The translations under genes and the position numbers were made by a program. Under the pieces are notes generated by a model. It was not told the DNA's origin. It saw nothing but the letters and a program-made list of their open reading frames with translations, and made no database searches. A stretch of 64,000 nt of DNA from Hoeflea_A sp963921345 (lineage in GTDB: Bacteria; Pseudomonadota; Alphaproteobacteria; Rhizobiales; Rhizobiaceae). The stretch covers positions 868,001-932,000 of the forward strand of contig CAWUFE020000002.1 in the NCBI GenBank assembly GCA_963921345.3. Reading direction: 5' to 3'. The number at the start of each line of letters is the position of its first letter. Position 1 is the stretch's first letter. This document shows, piece after piece, positions 1 through 7,399 of the stretch.

Positions 1-253
1 GATCGTCGATATCCGTTCCCTTGTAGAAGCCGAGATTGACCCAATTCGAATACGGCAGGATATAACAATAGCCTTCACTCATCTTCTTGGGCCCGACCCC
101 GAACGTCGCAGCGCGATCTCCCAGCCTCACGACGACACAGGGATCCCGATCAACGGACAGGATCAGGTCGCGCAATCTTCGGGTGACGGGCCGAAGCGGC
201 TCCGGCGTCATTGCAACGATGTCTTCGAAGGTACCGAATTTGTCGTCTGTCAT
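1..253 (-). CDS. DUF1801 domain protein, 3' end beyond the window
   Basis: The minus-strand frame opens with ATG at 251-253 and runs off the left edge without a stop, giving 84 residues (M-T-D-D-K-F-G-T...). Its second half has GPKKMSEGYCYI followed by NWVNLGFYKG, the pattern of the DUF1801 (YdhG-like) fold, a small soluble domain with no agreed enzymatic role. It lies 33 bp downstream of the YafY-type regulator in the same direction, so the two are probably cotranscribed. The family call rests on recognising this motif; the function is unknown. Confidence 0.7.
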   Translation of the reverse strand, partial: MTDDKFGTFEDIVAMTPEPLRPVTRRLRDLILSVDRDPCVVVRLGDRAATFGVGPKKMSEGYCYILPYSNWVNLGFYKGTDIDD

Positions 254-286
254 GCTCGCTTCCTCTGCCCGGGTGCGACGGGTCGG

Positions 287-973
287 TCAATGATCCTGCG
301 CTTGGCATCGCTCCATTTCCATGAAAGCGCGCAGTCCCGTCGCCTCGTCTTCATCGAACCGTTCGCCGGTTGTGGTGAGGTTCGCGATTCGGTCAAACCG
401 GAAGGTGCGGAAATCCTGCCGAAGCTCGCACCAGGCCGAGAACATCCAGCCATCTGTCAGATTCCATATCACGAGGGGGCGTACGCGGCGCTCGGACGGA
501 TTGCCGTCGCCATCCCGATAGTCGATCTGGACGATTTGCCGCTTACGGATCGACTCGCGCAGCAGACCCACATTCGGCGCCGCGCTGTTTCTTCCCTGGA
601 GGCTGAAATAAGGGGCGTCGGCAAGCTTCCGCTCTTCCGGTTGAGGCATGCTTGCCTGGATCTTCGCCCGCGCTTCACGCGCCGCCGACGCCAGCACGGG
701 ATCGCCGGTGCTTTCCACGAAGGACAGGCCGACGGCGAGTGCGTCGATCTGATCATGGGTAAACGTCACATTGGGCAGGTCGAAGCCGGGTCGCAGCAGA
801 TAACCGACGCCGGCCTCACCCTCGATCGGGAGGCCGGACGCCTGCAGGTGGGCGATATCGCGATAGATCGTGCTGACGCTGACTTCAAAATGCTGAGCGA
901 GATCGCCGGCCCGACTGACGCCGCGGGTCCGCATCTCGTTGACTAGCCTGAAAAGTCTTTCCGCACGTCGCAT
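287..973 (-). CDS. YafY-family transcriptional regulator (HTH + WYL domain)
   Basis: This 228-residue protein starts with a DeoR/HTH_11-type winged helix (about residues 1-60, VSVSTIYRDIAHLQ recognition region). A WYL domain follows at about 130-215 (IDYRDGDGNPSERRVRPL, then WNLTDGWMFSAW and TFRFDRI). WYL proteins are DNA-binding regulators that respond to small ligands or nucleic acids. In the closest YafY-type arrangement they often control a neighbouring small protein, here the DUF1801 gene 33 bp downstream. The length is normal for the family. The target is inferred from position only. Confidence 0.9.
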   Translation of the reverse strand: MRRAERLFRLVNEMRTRGVSRAGDLAQHFEVSVSTIYRDIAHLQASGLPIEGEAGVGYLLRPGFDLPNVTFTHDQIDALAVGLSFVESTGDPVLASAAREARAKIQASMPQPEERKLADAPYFSLQGRNSAAPNVGLLRESIRKRQIVQIDYRDGDGNPSERRVRPLVIWNLTDGWMFSAWCELRQDFRTFRFDRIANLTTTGERFDEDEATGLRAFMEMERCQAQDH

Positions 974-1130
974 CGGTTTCGCTGGCCGCCTGGATTTCGG
1001 GAGCGTTTGGGCACAACCGCTCAGAAACCCAGCCTATATCATGAGCACAGCGAAACTCGATGCCAATCATGCAGTCGGACCCTCAGGATCGTCCGTCGCG
1101 TTTGGAGCTGCCACGCTCCGGTTCTGCCAT

Positions 1131-1526
1131 TCAGTCGGCAGCCGTGGCTTCGATCTCGAACATCAGCCGCGGGATCGCAAGTCGGGTCACTCCGAGAAGG
1201 GTCATTGGAGGCGACACGTCGGCGGATCCAAAACGTGATCCGAGAACATCGAAGTTCTTCAGTGTTTCGTCGACGTCCGTAGAGTAGATGGTGAGCCGGA
1301 TGACATCGGCAAGCCCCATGTCCCCGGCGCTCAGAACGGCCTCCAGGTTGTCGAGCGCAAGCGCCATCTGGTTGCGCATGTTCGCCGGGTGCTGCGGATT
1401 GCCATCGGCGTCGACGGCGGTCTGGCCCGCACAGACCAGCTGCCGGTTCGTTTCAACCAGCAGCTCGGCTTGGTTGTAGCCGAAATTCAGCGACCACGAC
1501 CAGGGGTTAACGGCAGTTCTCTTCAT
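1131..1526 (-). CDS. RidA/YjgF family protein
   Basis: The 131-residue RidA-fold protein begins at ATG 1524-1526 (MKRTAVNPWSW). The frame stays open further upstream, but that extension has no RidA homology. Family features are the start QLVCAGQTAVDADGNPQHP, the MRNQMALALDNLEAVL helix and the C-terminal RLMFEIEATA strand. RidA proteins hydrolyse reactive enamine/imine intermediates or have specialised deaminase roles. The usual arginine near the C-terminus is represented by IPRLMFEIEA. The gene lies downstream of the frameshifted LysR gene in the same orientation, so its substrate may relate to the adjacent amine catabolism; that is inference. Confidence 0.88.
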   Translation of the reverse strand: MKRTAVNPWSWSLNFGYNQAELLVETNRQLVCAGQTAVDADGNPQHPANMRNQMALALDNLEAVLSAGDMGLADVIRLTIYSTDVDETLKNFDVLGSRFGSADVSPPMTLLGVTRLAIPRLMFEIEATAAD

Positions 1527-1645
1527 AGGGTGTGCATCCTCATCACGGTTTCGGAGGTCCCCTGTGAAGCACAGGCCTCCTATCACCGTGGTGACAAGAG
1601 TGTCTCGAGGCCCGCGGAGAGCGGCCTCGGGTCGCGGAACGGTCG

Positions 1646-2577
1646 TCAATCTCTCCGAGCGTCGCCAGTCGTCTCGAACTGGCGGCGGAACCAGTCGACC
1701 AAGCGCTCCAGGGCCGCCTCCTGACGAAAGCGCTCGCGGTACTGCAGATAATAGGCCACCGGCCTGTTGCGCACCGCCGGGCCGATCCGCACGAGCGATC
1801 CGGCTTCGATCATCCGGTCGACCAGCTGACGCCAACCGAGCGCCACTCCTGCCCGTCCTCGGCAGCGCGGGTCAGAAACGGATAGGCGTCGAAAACCCGC
1901 TGCCGACTGTCGGTCGGCAGGTCGTGGCCGAAACGCGCAAACCACTGCGGCCAGGTGAGAAACCCCGAAGCGCCGACGTCGAACTGCAGCAAATCCGCTG
2001 TCAGAAGGGCTTCGACGGAGTCAGCGAGATGCGGATGTCGCTGCAGATAGTCGGGACTGCAGACGGGAAACACCTCTTCGGCAAAGAGCGGAATGCTCTT
2101 TCTGTCCGCCGCCGCCGAAAGGTCCGACACGACGGCGGCATCGACCCGCGACAGGTCGAGGTCCTCCTGCCAGTCGGTCGTCGCCATGCGGATGCGTGTC
2201 CCGCCGAGCGCCTCCTGCAGGCTGGAGAAGCGCGGCAACAGCCACTGGTCGGCGAAGCCGAAGCTGCAGGCGAGCACGATCCCCTCACCCGCGGCCGACG
2301 GGGCGAGCTCTTCCATCGCCGCTTCCACATGCGAAAAGCCGAGCGACACCGCATCGGCCAGTCTGCGGCCGGCGGCCGACGGCCGGATGCGGTTGTTGCG
2401 GCGCTCGAACAGCGGCTGTCCGATGCGATCTTCGAGCGTGGCGACATGCCGGCTGACACTGGGCTGCGTCAGTCCCAGTTCGCGCGCGGCGGCGGTGAAG
2501 CTCGCATGGCGCACGGCACTTTCGGCAACCACCAGGGCATTGAGCGAACCGGACAGGTTTTGAAATCGCTTTTCCAT
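1646..2577 (-). pseudogene. LysR-family regulator with a one-base frameshift
   Basis: The reading starts at ATG 2575-2577 (MEKRFQNL) and shows a LysR HTH (ASFTAAARELGLTQPSVSRHV) and most of the effector domain. Around 1847-1850 the frame shifts. Upstream of it the protein reads ...AAEDGQ and stops 13 codons later. Downstream, in another frame, it resumes GVALGWRQLVDRMIEAG and continues to a stop at 1646 with a normal LysR C-terminus. Adding one C at 1848/1849 restores a 310-residue protein, the usual length. It is either a recent inactivating deletion or a sequencing error. The gene is divergent from the Rieske oxygenase gene, which it would be expected to regulate. Confidence 0.85.
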
Positions 2578-2594
2578 AGAAAAACCGTATGGAA

Positions 2595-2639
2595 TGTATG
2601 CGAATTTGTCCAGTTGCGGACGGCGACGCGACGCATACA
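2595..2639. promoter_or_regulatory. Inverted half-sites between LysR gene and Rieske gene
   Basis: TGTATGCG at 2595-2602 and its exact reverse complement CGCATACA at 2632-2639 lie in the 94-bp divergent intergenic region, 37 bp apart. The spacing and location suit a LysR-type recognition pair. No binding data; the assignment is positional inference. Confidence 0.4.
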
Positions 2640-2671
2640 CTGCATCGATCCAATCCGCCGAGGAATTCGCC

Positions 2672-3778
2672 ATGCTCGAGATTGTCACAGACGCCAGAAC
2701 CCTGCCCGCCTCGACCTATATCGATCCGGCAGTGCTGGAGGCCGAAAAGGAGGAACTGTTCTTCCGCGGCTGGCACTATGTCTGCCATGCAGGTCGGCTG
2801 GCCGAACCGGGTCAATACGTGACCGCCTCGATCTTCGACCAGGACGCCTTCGTCATTCGCGGCCACGACGGCGAATTGCGCGCTTTCTACAATGTCTGCC
2901 CCCACCGTGGACACCGGCTGGTCGACGGCAGCGGCAGCAAGTCGCGCATCGCCTGTCCCTATCACGCCTGGACCTACGATCTTGAAGGGCAGCTGCTGCG
3001 CGCCCGCGGCGAAGGTCGTGACGGAGGCTTTTCACGGTCGTCTATCTGCCTCAGCACGGTACGGGTCGACCGCATCCTCGACTTCGTCTTCATCAACCTC
3101 GACCCGCAGGCCCAACCCCTGGCCGAATATGCGCCGGGGCTGGCGGAGAGCATCGCCGAGGCCGTGCCGGATCTGGCCGACTACCTGCAGCGCGACAATG
3201 TCGACTATTTCGGCGGCGCCTATCGGTGCAATTGGAAAGTCATGCTCGATAACTTTCTTGAATGCTACCACTGCGAAGTCGCACACCCGTCATTCGCCGA
3301 CATGATGGACATCACGAGCAATCGCTTCACCCTGCGCGACAATTACAGCTATCAGTATGTTTCGACCGCGCGGAAAGCGCAGAACGCGGCGTTCCCCCTT
3401 GATCTCGAGGAAGATGCGCTCGAGGGACATTTCTGGTTCCTGTTTCCCAACACGATGCTCTCCGTGTTCCCGGGTGTGAAGAATTTCTCGGTGTCGCGTG
3501 CCGAGCCGGACGGGCCGGAGAAAACCGTGCGGTTCTTCGACACGTTCGCGCCGCCCGGCACCTCGCGAGAACGCGAGGAAGCGCGCTCGAAATGGGGTCT
3601 CGAAGTGGTCAACGAAGAAGACAAGACGCTATGCGAAAGCGTCCAGCGCGGCATGCATCAGCGCGGCTATACCCAAGGCTACTATTTCATCGATCCGGAT
3701 CGCCACAATCTGACGGAAGAAGCGATCAAGTTCTTCCACGACCTCTATCGCCAGCGGATGGCGCAGCGGCCGGATTGA
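2672..3778 (+). CDS. Rieske-type oxygenase alpha subunit, quaternary-amine demethylase group
   Basis: The start is ATG 2672-2674 with AGGA at 2661-2664. The open frame extends further upstream, but that part lacks family similarity. The 368-residue protein has a Rieske centre (C76-P-H78 and C95-P-Y-H98) and a mononuclear iron motif N194-F-L-E197-C-Y-H200-x4-H205. A glutamate at the 197 position, where naphthalene-dioxygenase-type enzymes have aspartate, is typical of carnitine, betaine, choline and stachydrine oxygenases (CntA, GbcA, Stc2). This suggests oxidative N-demethylation or C-N cleavage of a trimethylammonium compound. No reductase partner (GbcB/CntB-like) is visible in the window. 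Substrate is inferred; glycine betaine fits the nearby tmpAB genes. Confidence 0.85.
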   Translation: MLEIVTDARTLPASTYIDPAVLEAEKEELFFRGWHYVCHAGRLAEPGQYVTASIFDQDAFVIRGHDGELRAFYNVCPHRGHRLVDGSGSKSRIACPYHAWTYDLEGQLLRARGEGRDGGFSRSSICLSTVRVDRILDFVFINLDPQAQPLAEYAPGLAESIAEAVPDLADYLQRDNVDYFGGAYRCNWKVMLDNFLECYHCEVAHPSFADMMDITSNRFTLRDNYSYQYVSTARKAQNAAFPLDLEEDALEGHFWFLFPNTMLSVFPGVKNFSVSRAEPDGPEKTVRFFDTFAPPGTSREREEARSKWGLEVVNEEDKTLCESVQRGMHQRGYTQGYYFIDPDRHNLTEEAIKFFHDLYRQRMAQRPD

Positions 3779-3781
3779 CTA

Positions 3782-4651
3782 TCAGGTTTCGCCGTCGACG
3801 AGGCAGACGGCGATCGCCTCCAGATCGGCAAAGCCCGGATCGGCTGCCGGCCAGGTAATCCAGTAGCCGCTGTCCATTTCGACGGGCTCGTCCACCAACG
3901 TGACCAAACGTCCCTCGGCGAGCGAAGCTGAGCAAAGAGCCCGTGAGCCGAGTACAACGCCGGCGCCCTCTTCCGCCGCCTTGAGGGCCTGGACAAACGT
4001 ATCGAACCGCAAGGCCGGAGGCGGCGGCGGTTGAGAACCGGTCGCGGCACACCATTCCTGCCAGCCTATCCGCGGCCCCGAAAGGGCGATCAGCGGCAAG
4101 CGCTGCCAGTCGTCGCCACGGTCGACCAGGCCCGGCGCCGCCAGAGGCACCAGCGACTCGACAAACAGCCGCAGAGCTCGTCGTCCCGGCCAGTTGCCGT
4201 TGCCGAAACGGATTTCGAGATCCGCTTCGGCGATGGTGAAATCCGGTTCGCAGTGCACGGTGGCGAGAGACAGTTGCGTATCGGGATAACGCTGCCTGAG
4301 ACGCTGGAGGCGTGGCAGGATCCACAACTGTATCACGGAGGTCGAGGCGGCAATCGTCACCCGGCTCCGGCGCGTACCGAAATAGTCCGATGTGCTGCGC
4401 GCCAATGCCGTCAGCGCGTTCTGCACATGCGGCAGCCAGGCCTCACCGTCGCTCGACAGGCTCACGCCGCGCGGCTGTCGCTCGAATAGCGTCGTCCCGA
4501 GGTGCCGCTCGAGATTTCTGATCCGCTGGCTCACCGCCGCCTGTGTAAGCCCAAGTTGCCTGGCGGCTTCGGTAAAGCTGCCAGTACGTCCGGCTGCCTC
4601 GAACACCCTGACCCATTCAAGAGGCGGCAAAGATCCGTCGCGCTTAGCCAT
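3782..4651 (-). CDS. LysR-family regulator, GcvA-like
   Basis: The 289-residue protein has an N-terminal HTH (GSFTEAARQLGLTQAAVSQRIRNLE, about residues 20-50) and a LysR substrate-binding domain with GcvA-type opening LPPLEWVRVFEAAGRTGSF. It is intact, unlike the LysR gene at 1646-2577. It is convergent with the Rieske gene (3-bp gap) and divergent from the tmpA operon, with palindromic sites between. It is the likely activator of that operon. Confidence 0.92.
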   Translation of the reverse strand: MAKRDGSLPPLEWVRVFEAAGRTGSFTEAARQLGLTQAAVSQRIRNLERHLGTTLFERQPRGVSLSSDGEAWLPHVQNALTALARSTSDYFGTRRSRVTIAASTSVIQLWILPRLQRLRQRYPDTQLSLATVHCEPDFTIAEADLEIRFGNGNWPGRRALRLFVESLVPLAAPGLVDRGDDWQRLPLIALSGPRIGWQEWCAATGSQPPPPPALRFDTFVQALKAAEEGAGVVLGSRALCSASLAEGRLVTLVDEPVEMDSGYWITWPAADPGFADLEAIAVCLVDGET

Positions 4652-4661
4652 AATAGATTTT

Positions 4662-4709
4662 ATGCCAACTGGTATTTATTTGTTGATTGTCATTATGCCA
4701 AATTTGGCG
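4662..4709. promoter_or_regulatory. Putative LysR operator upstream of tmpA
   Basis: The intergenic region has a perfect 12-bp palindrome GCCAAATTTGGC at 4698-4709 and a related imperfect one, ATGCCAACTGGTAT, at 4662-4675. Both contain ATGCCAA, 34 bp apart (about three helical turns), as expected for recognition and activation sites of a LysR tetramer. The region is also notably AT-rich against the surrounding coding DNA. Confidence 0.5.
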
Positions 4710-4741
4710 CAAACCTCCAGTCAGAATAATTCAAACAGGAG

Positions 4742-5893
4742 ATGGACGTGGTTTCCGTTGAAATCGTCGACAATGGCAGCTCGATTGTGCTGCAAGACAT
4801 GGCGGGCGGCGTGACGCGCTTTCACGCCATCTGGCTTCGCGACAACGCCTGGGACGCCGACACCCGCTCTGCCGAAAATGGCCAGAAGATGATCTGCATC
4901 GGCGACATTCCGGCCGATACCAGGATCACGGCGGCGCAAGTGGATTCCGGCTCGCTTCGTCTGACATTCGCACCTGAAAACAAAACGGTGACTTACGCCC
5001 TGGGCTGGCTGGAAGCCAATGGCTACGACCGGGACCGGGCGCATAAACCCGGCTGGCTCCCGGACGGGATCGAGACCTGGGATGGGGCGCTGAACAGTGC
5101 TGTTCCGAGCGCCGATTTTAAGGCTGTGCGTCAGCATCCGGATGTTCTGCGCGGCTGGCTCGACAGCGTACGGCGCCATGGCTTCGCCAAGCTGACCGGC
5201 GGCCCGGTCGAATCCGGCGCGCTGCTGCAGGTCGCCAGCCTGTTCGGCTACATTCGCGAGACCAATTACGGCAAATGGTTCGAGGTGCGCACCGAGGTCA
5301 ATCCGACCAATCTCGCCTATACCGGGCTGGGGCTCCAGGCCCATACCGACAACCCCTATCGCGATCCCGTGCCGACGTTGCAGATCCTCTACTGCCTGGA
5401 GAACTCGGCCGAAGGCGGCGATAACATGGTGGTCGACGGTTTCCGCGCCGCAGAAAAGCTGCGCGACGCCAATCCGGACGGGTTCGACCTGCTCAGCCGC
5501 CATTGCGCACGGTTCGAATACACCGGCAGCGACGGGGTCTGCCTGCGTTCGCGCAAGCCGATGATCGAACTCGCGCCCGACGGCGAATTGACGGGCGTCC
5601 GCTTCAACAACCGCTCGACAGCGGCGATCAGCGACGTGCCTTACGACGACATGGCCGGCTACTACGCCGCCTATCGCCAGCTTGCAGCCATCATCGACGA
5701 CCCGGCCATGGAAGTGACGTTCAAACTGGCGCCCGGCGAGTGCTTTATCGTCGACAACACTCGCGTGCTGCACGCCCGCAAGGGGTATTCGGGAAGCGGC
5801 AACCGCTGGCTCCAGGGGTGCTACGCCGACAAGGACGGCCTGCTGTCGACCCTGTCGGTTCTGGACTCGAAACAGAAGGCAACGGCGGCATGA
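4742..5893 (+). CDS. tmpA: 2-(trimethylammonio)ethylphosphonate dioxygenase-like TmpA (2OG/Fe(II), BBOX fold)
   Basis: This 383-residue protein has the gamma-butyrobetaine-hydroxylase architecture: an N-terminal DUF971-like domain (about 1-95) and a TauD-like double-stranded beta helix. Iron ligands are H201-x-D203 (LQAHTDNPYRD) and H344 (VLHARKGY). The C-x-C-x2-C zinc site of true butyrobetaine hydroxylases is absent; after WLRDN the sequence is AWDADTRS. TmpA hydroxylates C1 of the phosphonate analogue of choline. The call rests on the fold plus a translationally coupled tmpB-like gene (ATGA overlap). AGGAG abuts the ATG, so the in-frame GTG at 4748 (381 residues) may be the true start. Carnitine-type substrates remain possible. 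Confidence 0.78.
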   Translation: MDVVSVEIVDNGSSIVLQDMAGGVTRFHAIWLRDNAWDADTRSAENGQKMICIGDIPADTRITAAQVDSGSLRLTFAPENKTVTYALGWLEANGYDRDRAHKPGWLPDGIETWDGALNSAVPSADFKAVRQHPDVLRGWLDSVRRHGFAKLTGGPVESGALLQVASLFGYIRETNYGKWFEVRTEVNPTNLAYTGLGLQAHTDNPYRDPVPTLQILYCLENSAEGGDNMVVDGFRAAEKLRDANPDGFDLLSRHCARFEYTGSDGVCLRSRKPMIELAPDGELTGVRFNNRSTAAISDVPYDDMAGYYAAYRQLAAIIDDPAMEVTFKLAPGECFIVDNTRVLHARKGYSGSGNRWLQGCYADKDGLLSTLSVLDSKQKATAA

Positions 5894-6489
5894 CAAAGCC
5901 CGACATCTCCGAACTGAACCCCGGCAACATCGTCGCCTTCATCGGCGATATCTTCGAGCGCCGCGGCGCCGAATCCTATCTCGGCGAGCGGGTGACCATG
6001 TCGCAGCACATGCTGCAGGGCGCACAGCTGGCGGAAAATGCCGGTGCATCCGATGAACTGGTCGCCGCCGCGCTGCTGCACGATATCGGACATTACACCA
6101 ACGAGTTTCCCGAAGATGCCCTGGAACAGGGCATCGACAATCACCACGACGAAGCCGGCGCGCGGGTGCTCGAACGGTTTTTCCCGTCGATCGTCACGGA
6201 TTGCGTGCGCCACCATGTGGCCGCCAAGCGCTATCTCTGCGCCACCGACCCGGACTATTTCGGCAAGCTGTCAGACGCCTCCGTGCACACGCTCAATCTG
6301 CAGGGCGGCCCCATGGGCGAGGCAGAGGCCGAGTCCTTTGCCGGCAACCCGAACGTCGAGGCAATCGTCCAGGTCCGCTACTGGGATGACGAGGGCAAGG
6401 ACCCGGAGGTCGAGACGCCCGACTTCTGGCATTACGCGCCGCTCCTTCAGCGCGTCGTCGATGCCCATAGCGAGACCGCCAGCGGATGA
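5890..6489 (+). CDS. tmpB: TmpB/PhnZ-type HD-domain di-iron oxygenase
   Basis: This 199-residue HD-domain protein is of the type found in phosphonate-degradation operons. Likely mixed-valent di-iron ligands, placed by comparison with PhnZ, are H40, H64-D65 (LLHDIGH), H86, H108 or H109 and D166 (RYWDDEGK). Y30 and E33 occupy the PhnZ Tyr24/Glu27 lid positions. C-terminal signatures AAKRYLCATDPDYF and LQGGPM are also family-specific. TmpB oxidatively cleaves (R)-1-hydroxy-2-(trimethylammonio)ethylphosphonate to glycine betaine and phosphate. PhnZ does the analogous reaction on hydroxylated aminoethylphosphonate. The BBOX-type rather than PhyH-type partner favours TmpB. Start ATG 5890 overlaps the tmpA stop. 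Confidence 0.82.
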   Translation: MTKPDISELNPGNIVAFIGDIFERRGAESYLGERVTMSQHMLQGAQLAENAGASDELVAAALLHDIGHYTNEFPEDALEQGIDNHHDEAGARVLERFFPSIVTDCVRHHVAAKRYLCATDPDYFGKLSDASVHTLNLQGGPMGEAEAESFAGNPNVEAIVQVRYWDDEGKDPEVETPDFWHYAPLLQRVVDAHSETASG

Positions 6490-7316
6490 CAAGACTCGCA
6501 CTGATTCTGATGGACGGCGTCGGTTTCGACGCCGCGGCGAGCCAATGCGGCTATATGGAAGCCGCCGTCGAACGGCAGGCGGCACGGCGTTGGAAAATGC
6601 GTGCCTGCCTGCCGACCATTTCGGCCTCGCTCTACGAAACCATCCACACCGGACTGACACCGCTCGAACATGGCGTCACCGGCAACGACTCGCTGCAGCC
6701 ATCCGCGCACCCAAACGTCTTTTCGGAAATCAGGAAAGCCGGCATGCGGTCGGCCGCCGTCGCCCATAGCTATTTCCACACGCTCTACGGAAAAGGCCCG
6801 TTCGATCCGTTTGCCCATTGCGAGATTGACGACGGCGACGCGATAATCGCCCACGCCCGCTACTACTCGATGGAAGGCAGTTCGTCGGCCAATCCCGCAG
6901 TGCCTTCGGAAATCGACCTTTGCGCCGAGGCCGTGCGGCTGGCCGAACGGCACCTGCCGGACTATCTGCTGCTCCATTCATCTAGCGTCGATACGCTTGG
7001 ACACGCCTTTGGGGGCGACTCGGCCGAGTACCGCAAGCAGGTCTGGCGGCTCGACAACGCTCTGTCGAGAGCCATTCCGCGACTGCAGGCCCTCGACTAC
7101 GAGATCCTCGTCACCGCCGATCACGGCATGAACGCCGACGGACACCACGGCGGCAGCGAGGCATCGGTGCGCGACGTGCCGTTCTACTATTTCGGCGGCG
7201 CCAACGGGCCCGAACCGGCCGATATTCTCGATCAGCGTGCGGTCGCTCCCACCATCCTCAGCCGACTCGGCGTGGCCATACCGGAAACCATGCGCACCGA
7301 ATCCGTCCTCTACTGA
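6486..7316 (+). CDS. Alkaline-phosphatase-superfamily phosphohydrolase/phosphodiesterase
   Basis: The 276-residue protein has the metal-site pattern of the nucleotide pyrophosphatase/PhnA branch: D10 (LILMDGVG), a T44 nucleophile candidate (CLPTISAS), D169 and H173 (SVDTLGH), D212-H213 (TADHGMN) and H221. It is shorter than phosphonoacetate hydrolase PhnA (about 410), so it is not a standard PhnA. The start overlaps the tmpB stop (ATGA), implying translational coupling. No signal peptide is visible, so it probably acts in the cytoplasm. A role in freeing a phosphonate or phosphoester headgroup for TmpA is inference from the operon. Confidence 0.8.
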   Translation: MTRLALILMDGVGFDAAASQCGYMEAAVERQAARRWKMRACLPTISASLYETIHTGLTPLEHGVTGNDSLQPSAHPNVFSEIRKAGMRSAAVAHSYFHTLYGKGPFDPFAHCEIDDGDAIIAHARYYSMEGSSSANPAVPSEIDLCAEAVRLAERHLPDYLLLHSSSVDTLGHAFGGDSAEYRKQVWRLDNALSRAIPRLQALDYEILVTADHGMNADGHHGGSEASVRDVPFYYFGGANGPEPADILDQRAVAPTILSRLGVAIPETMRTESVLY

Positions 7317-7399
7317 TTGGCAATTCCGACACAGCTCTAGGTTCCCCTGCCGCAAGCCTGCTAGAAGCAGACGGTCCGGTGTTCGAACAGGAAAGAGCG

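Noticed and set aside
1564..2985. Long plus-strand open frame across the LysR and RidA region
   Set aside because: It lies antisense to a recognisable LysR gene. Its translation is Arg/Pro-rich without domains, as expected for opposite-strand reading of GC-rich coding DNA.
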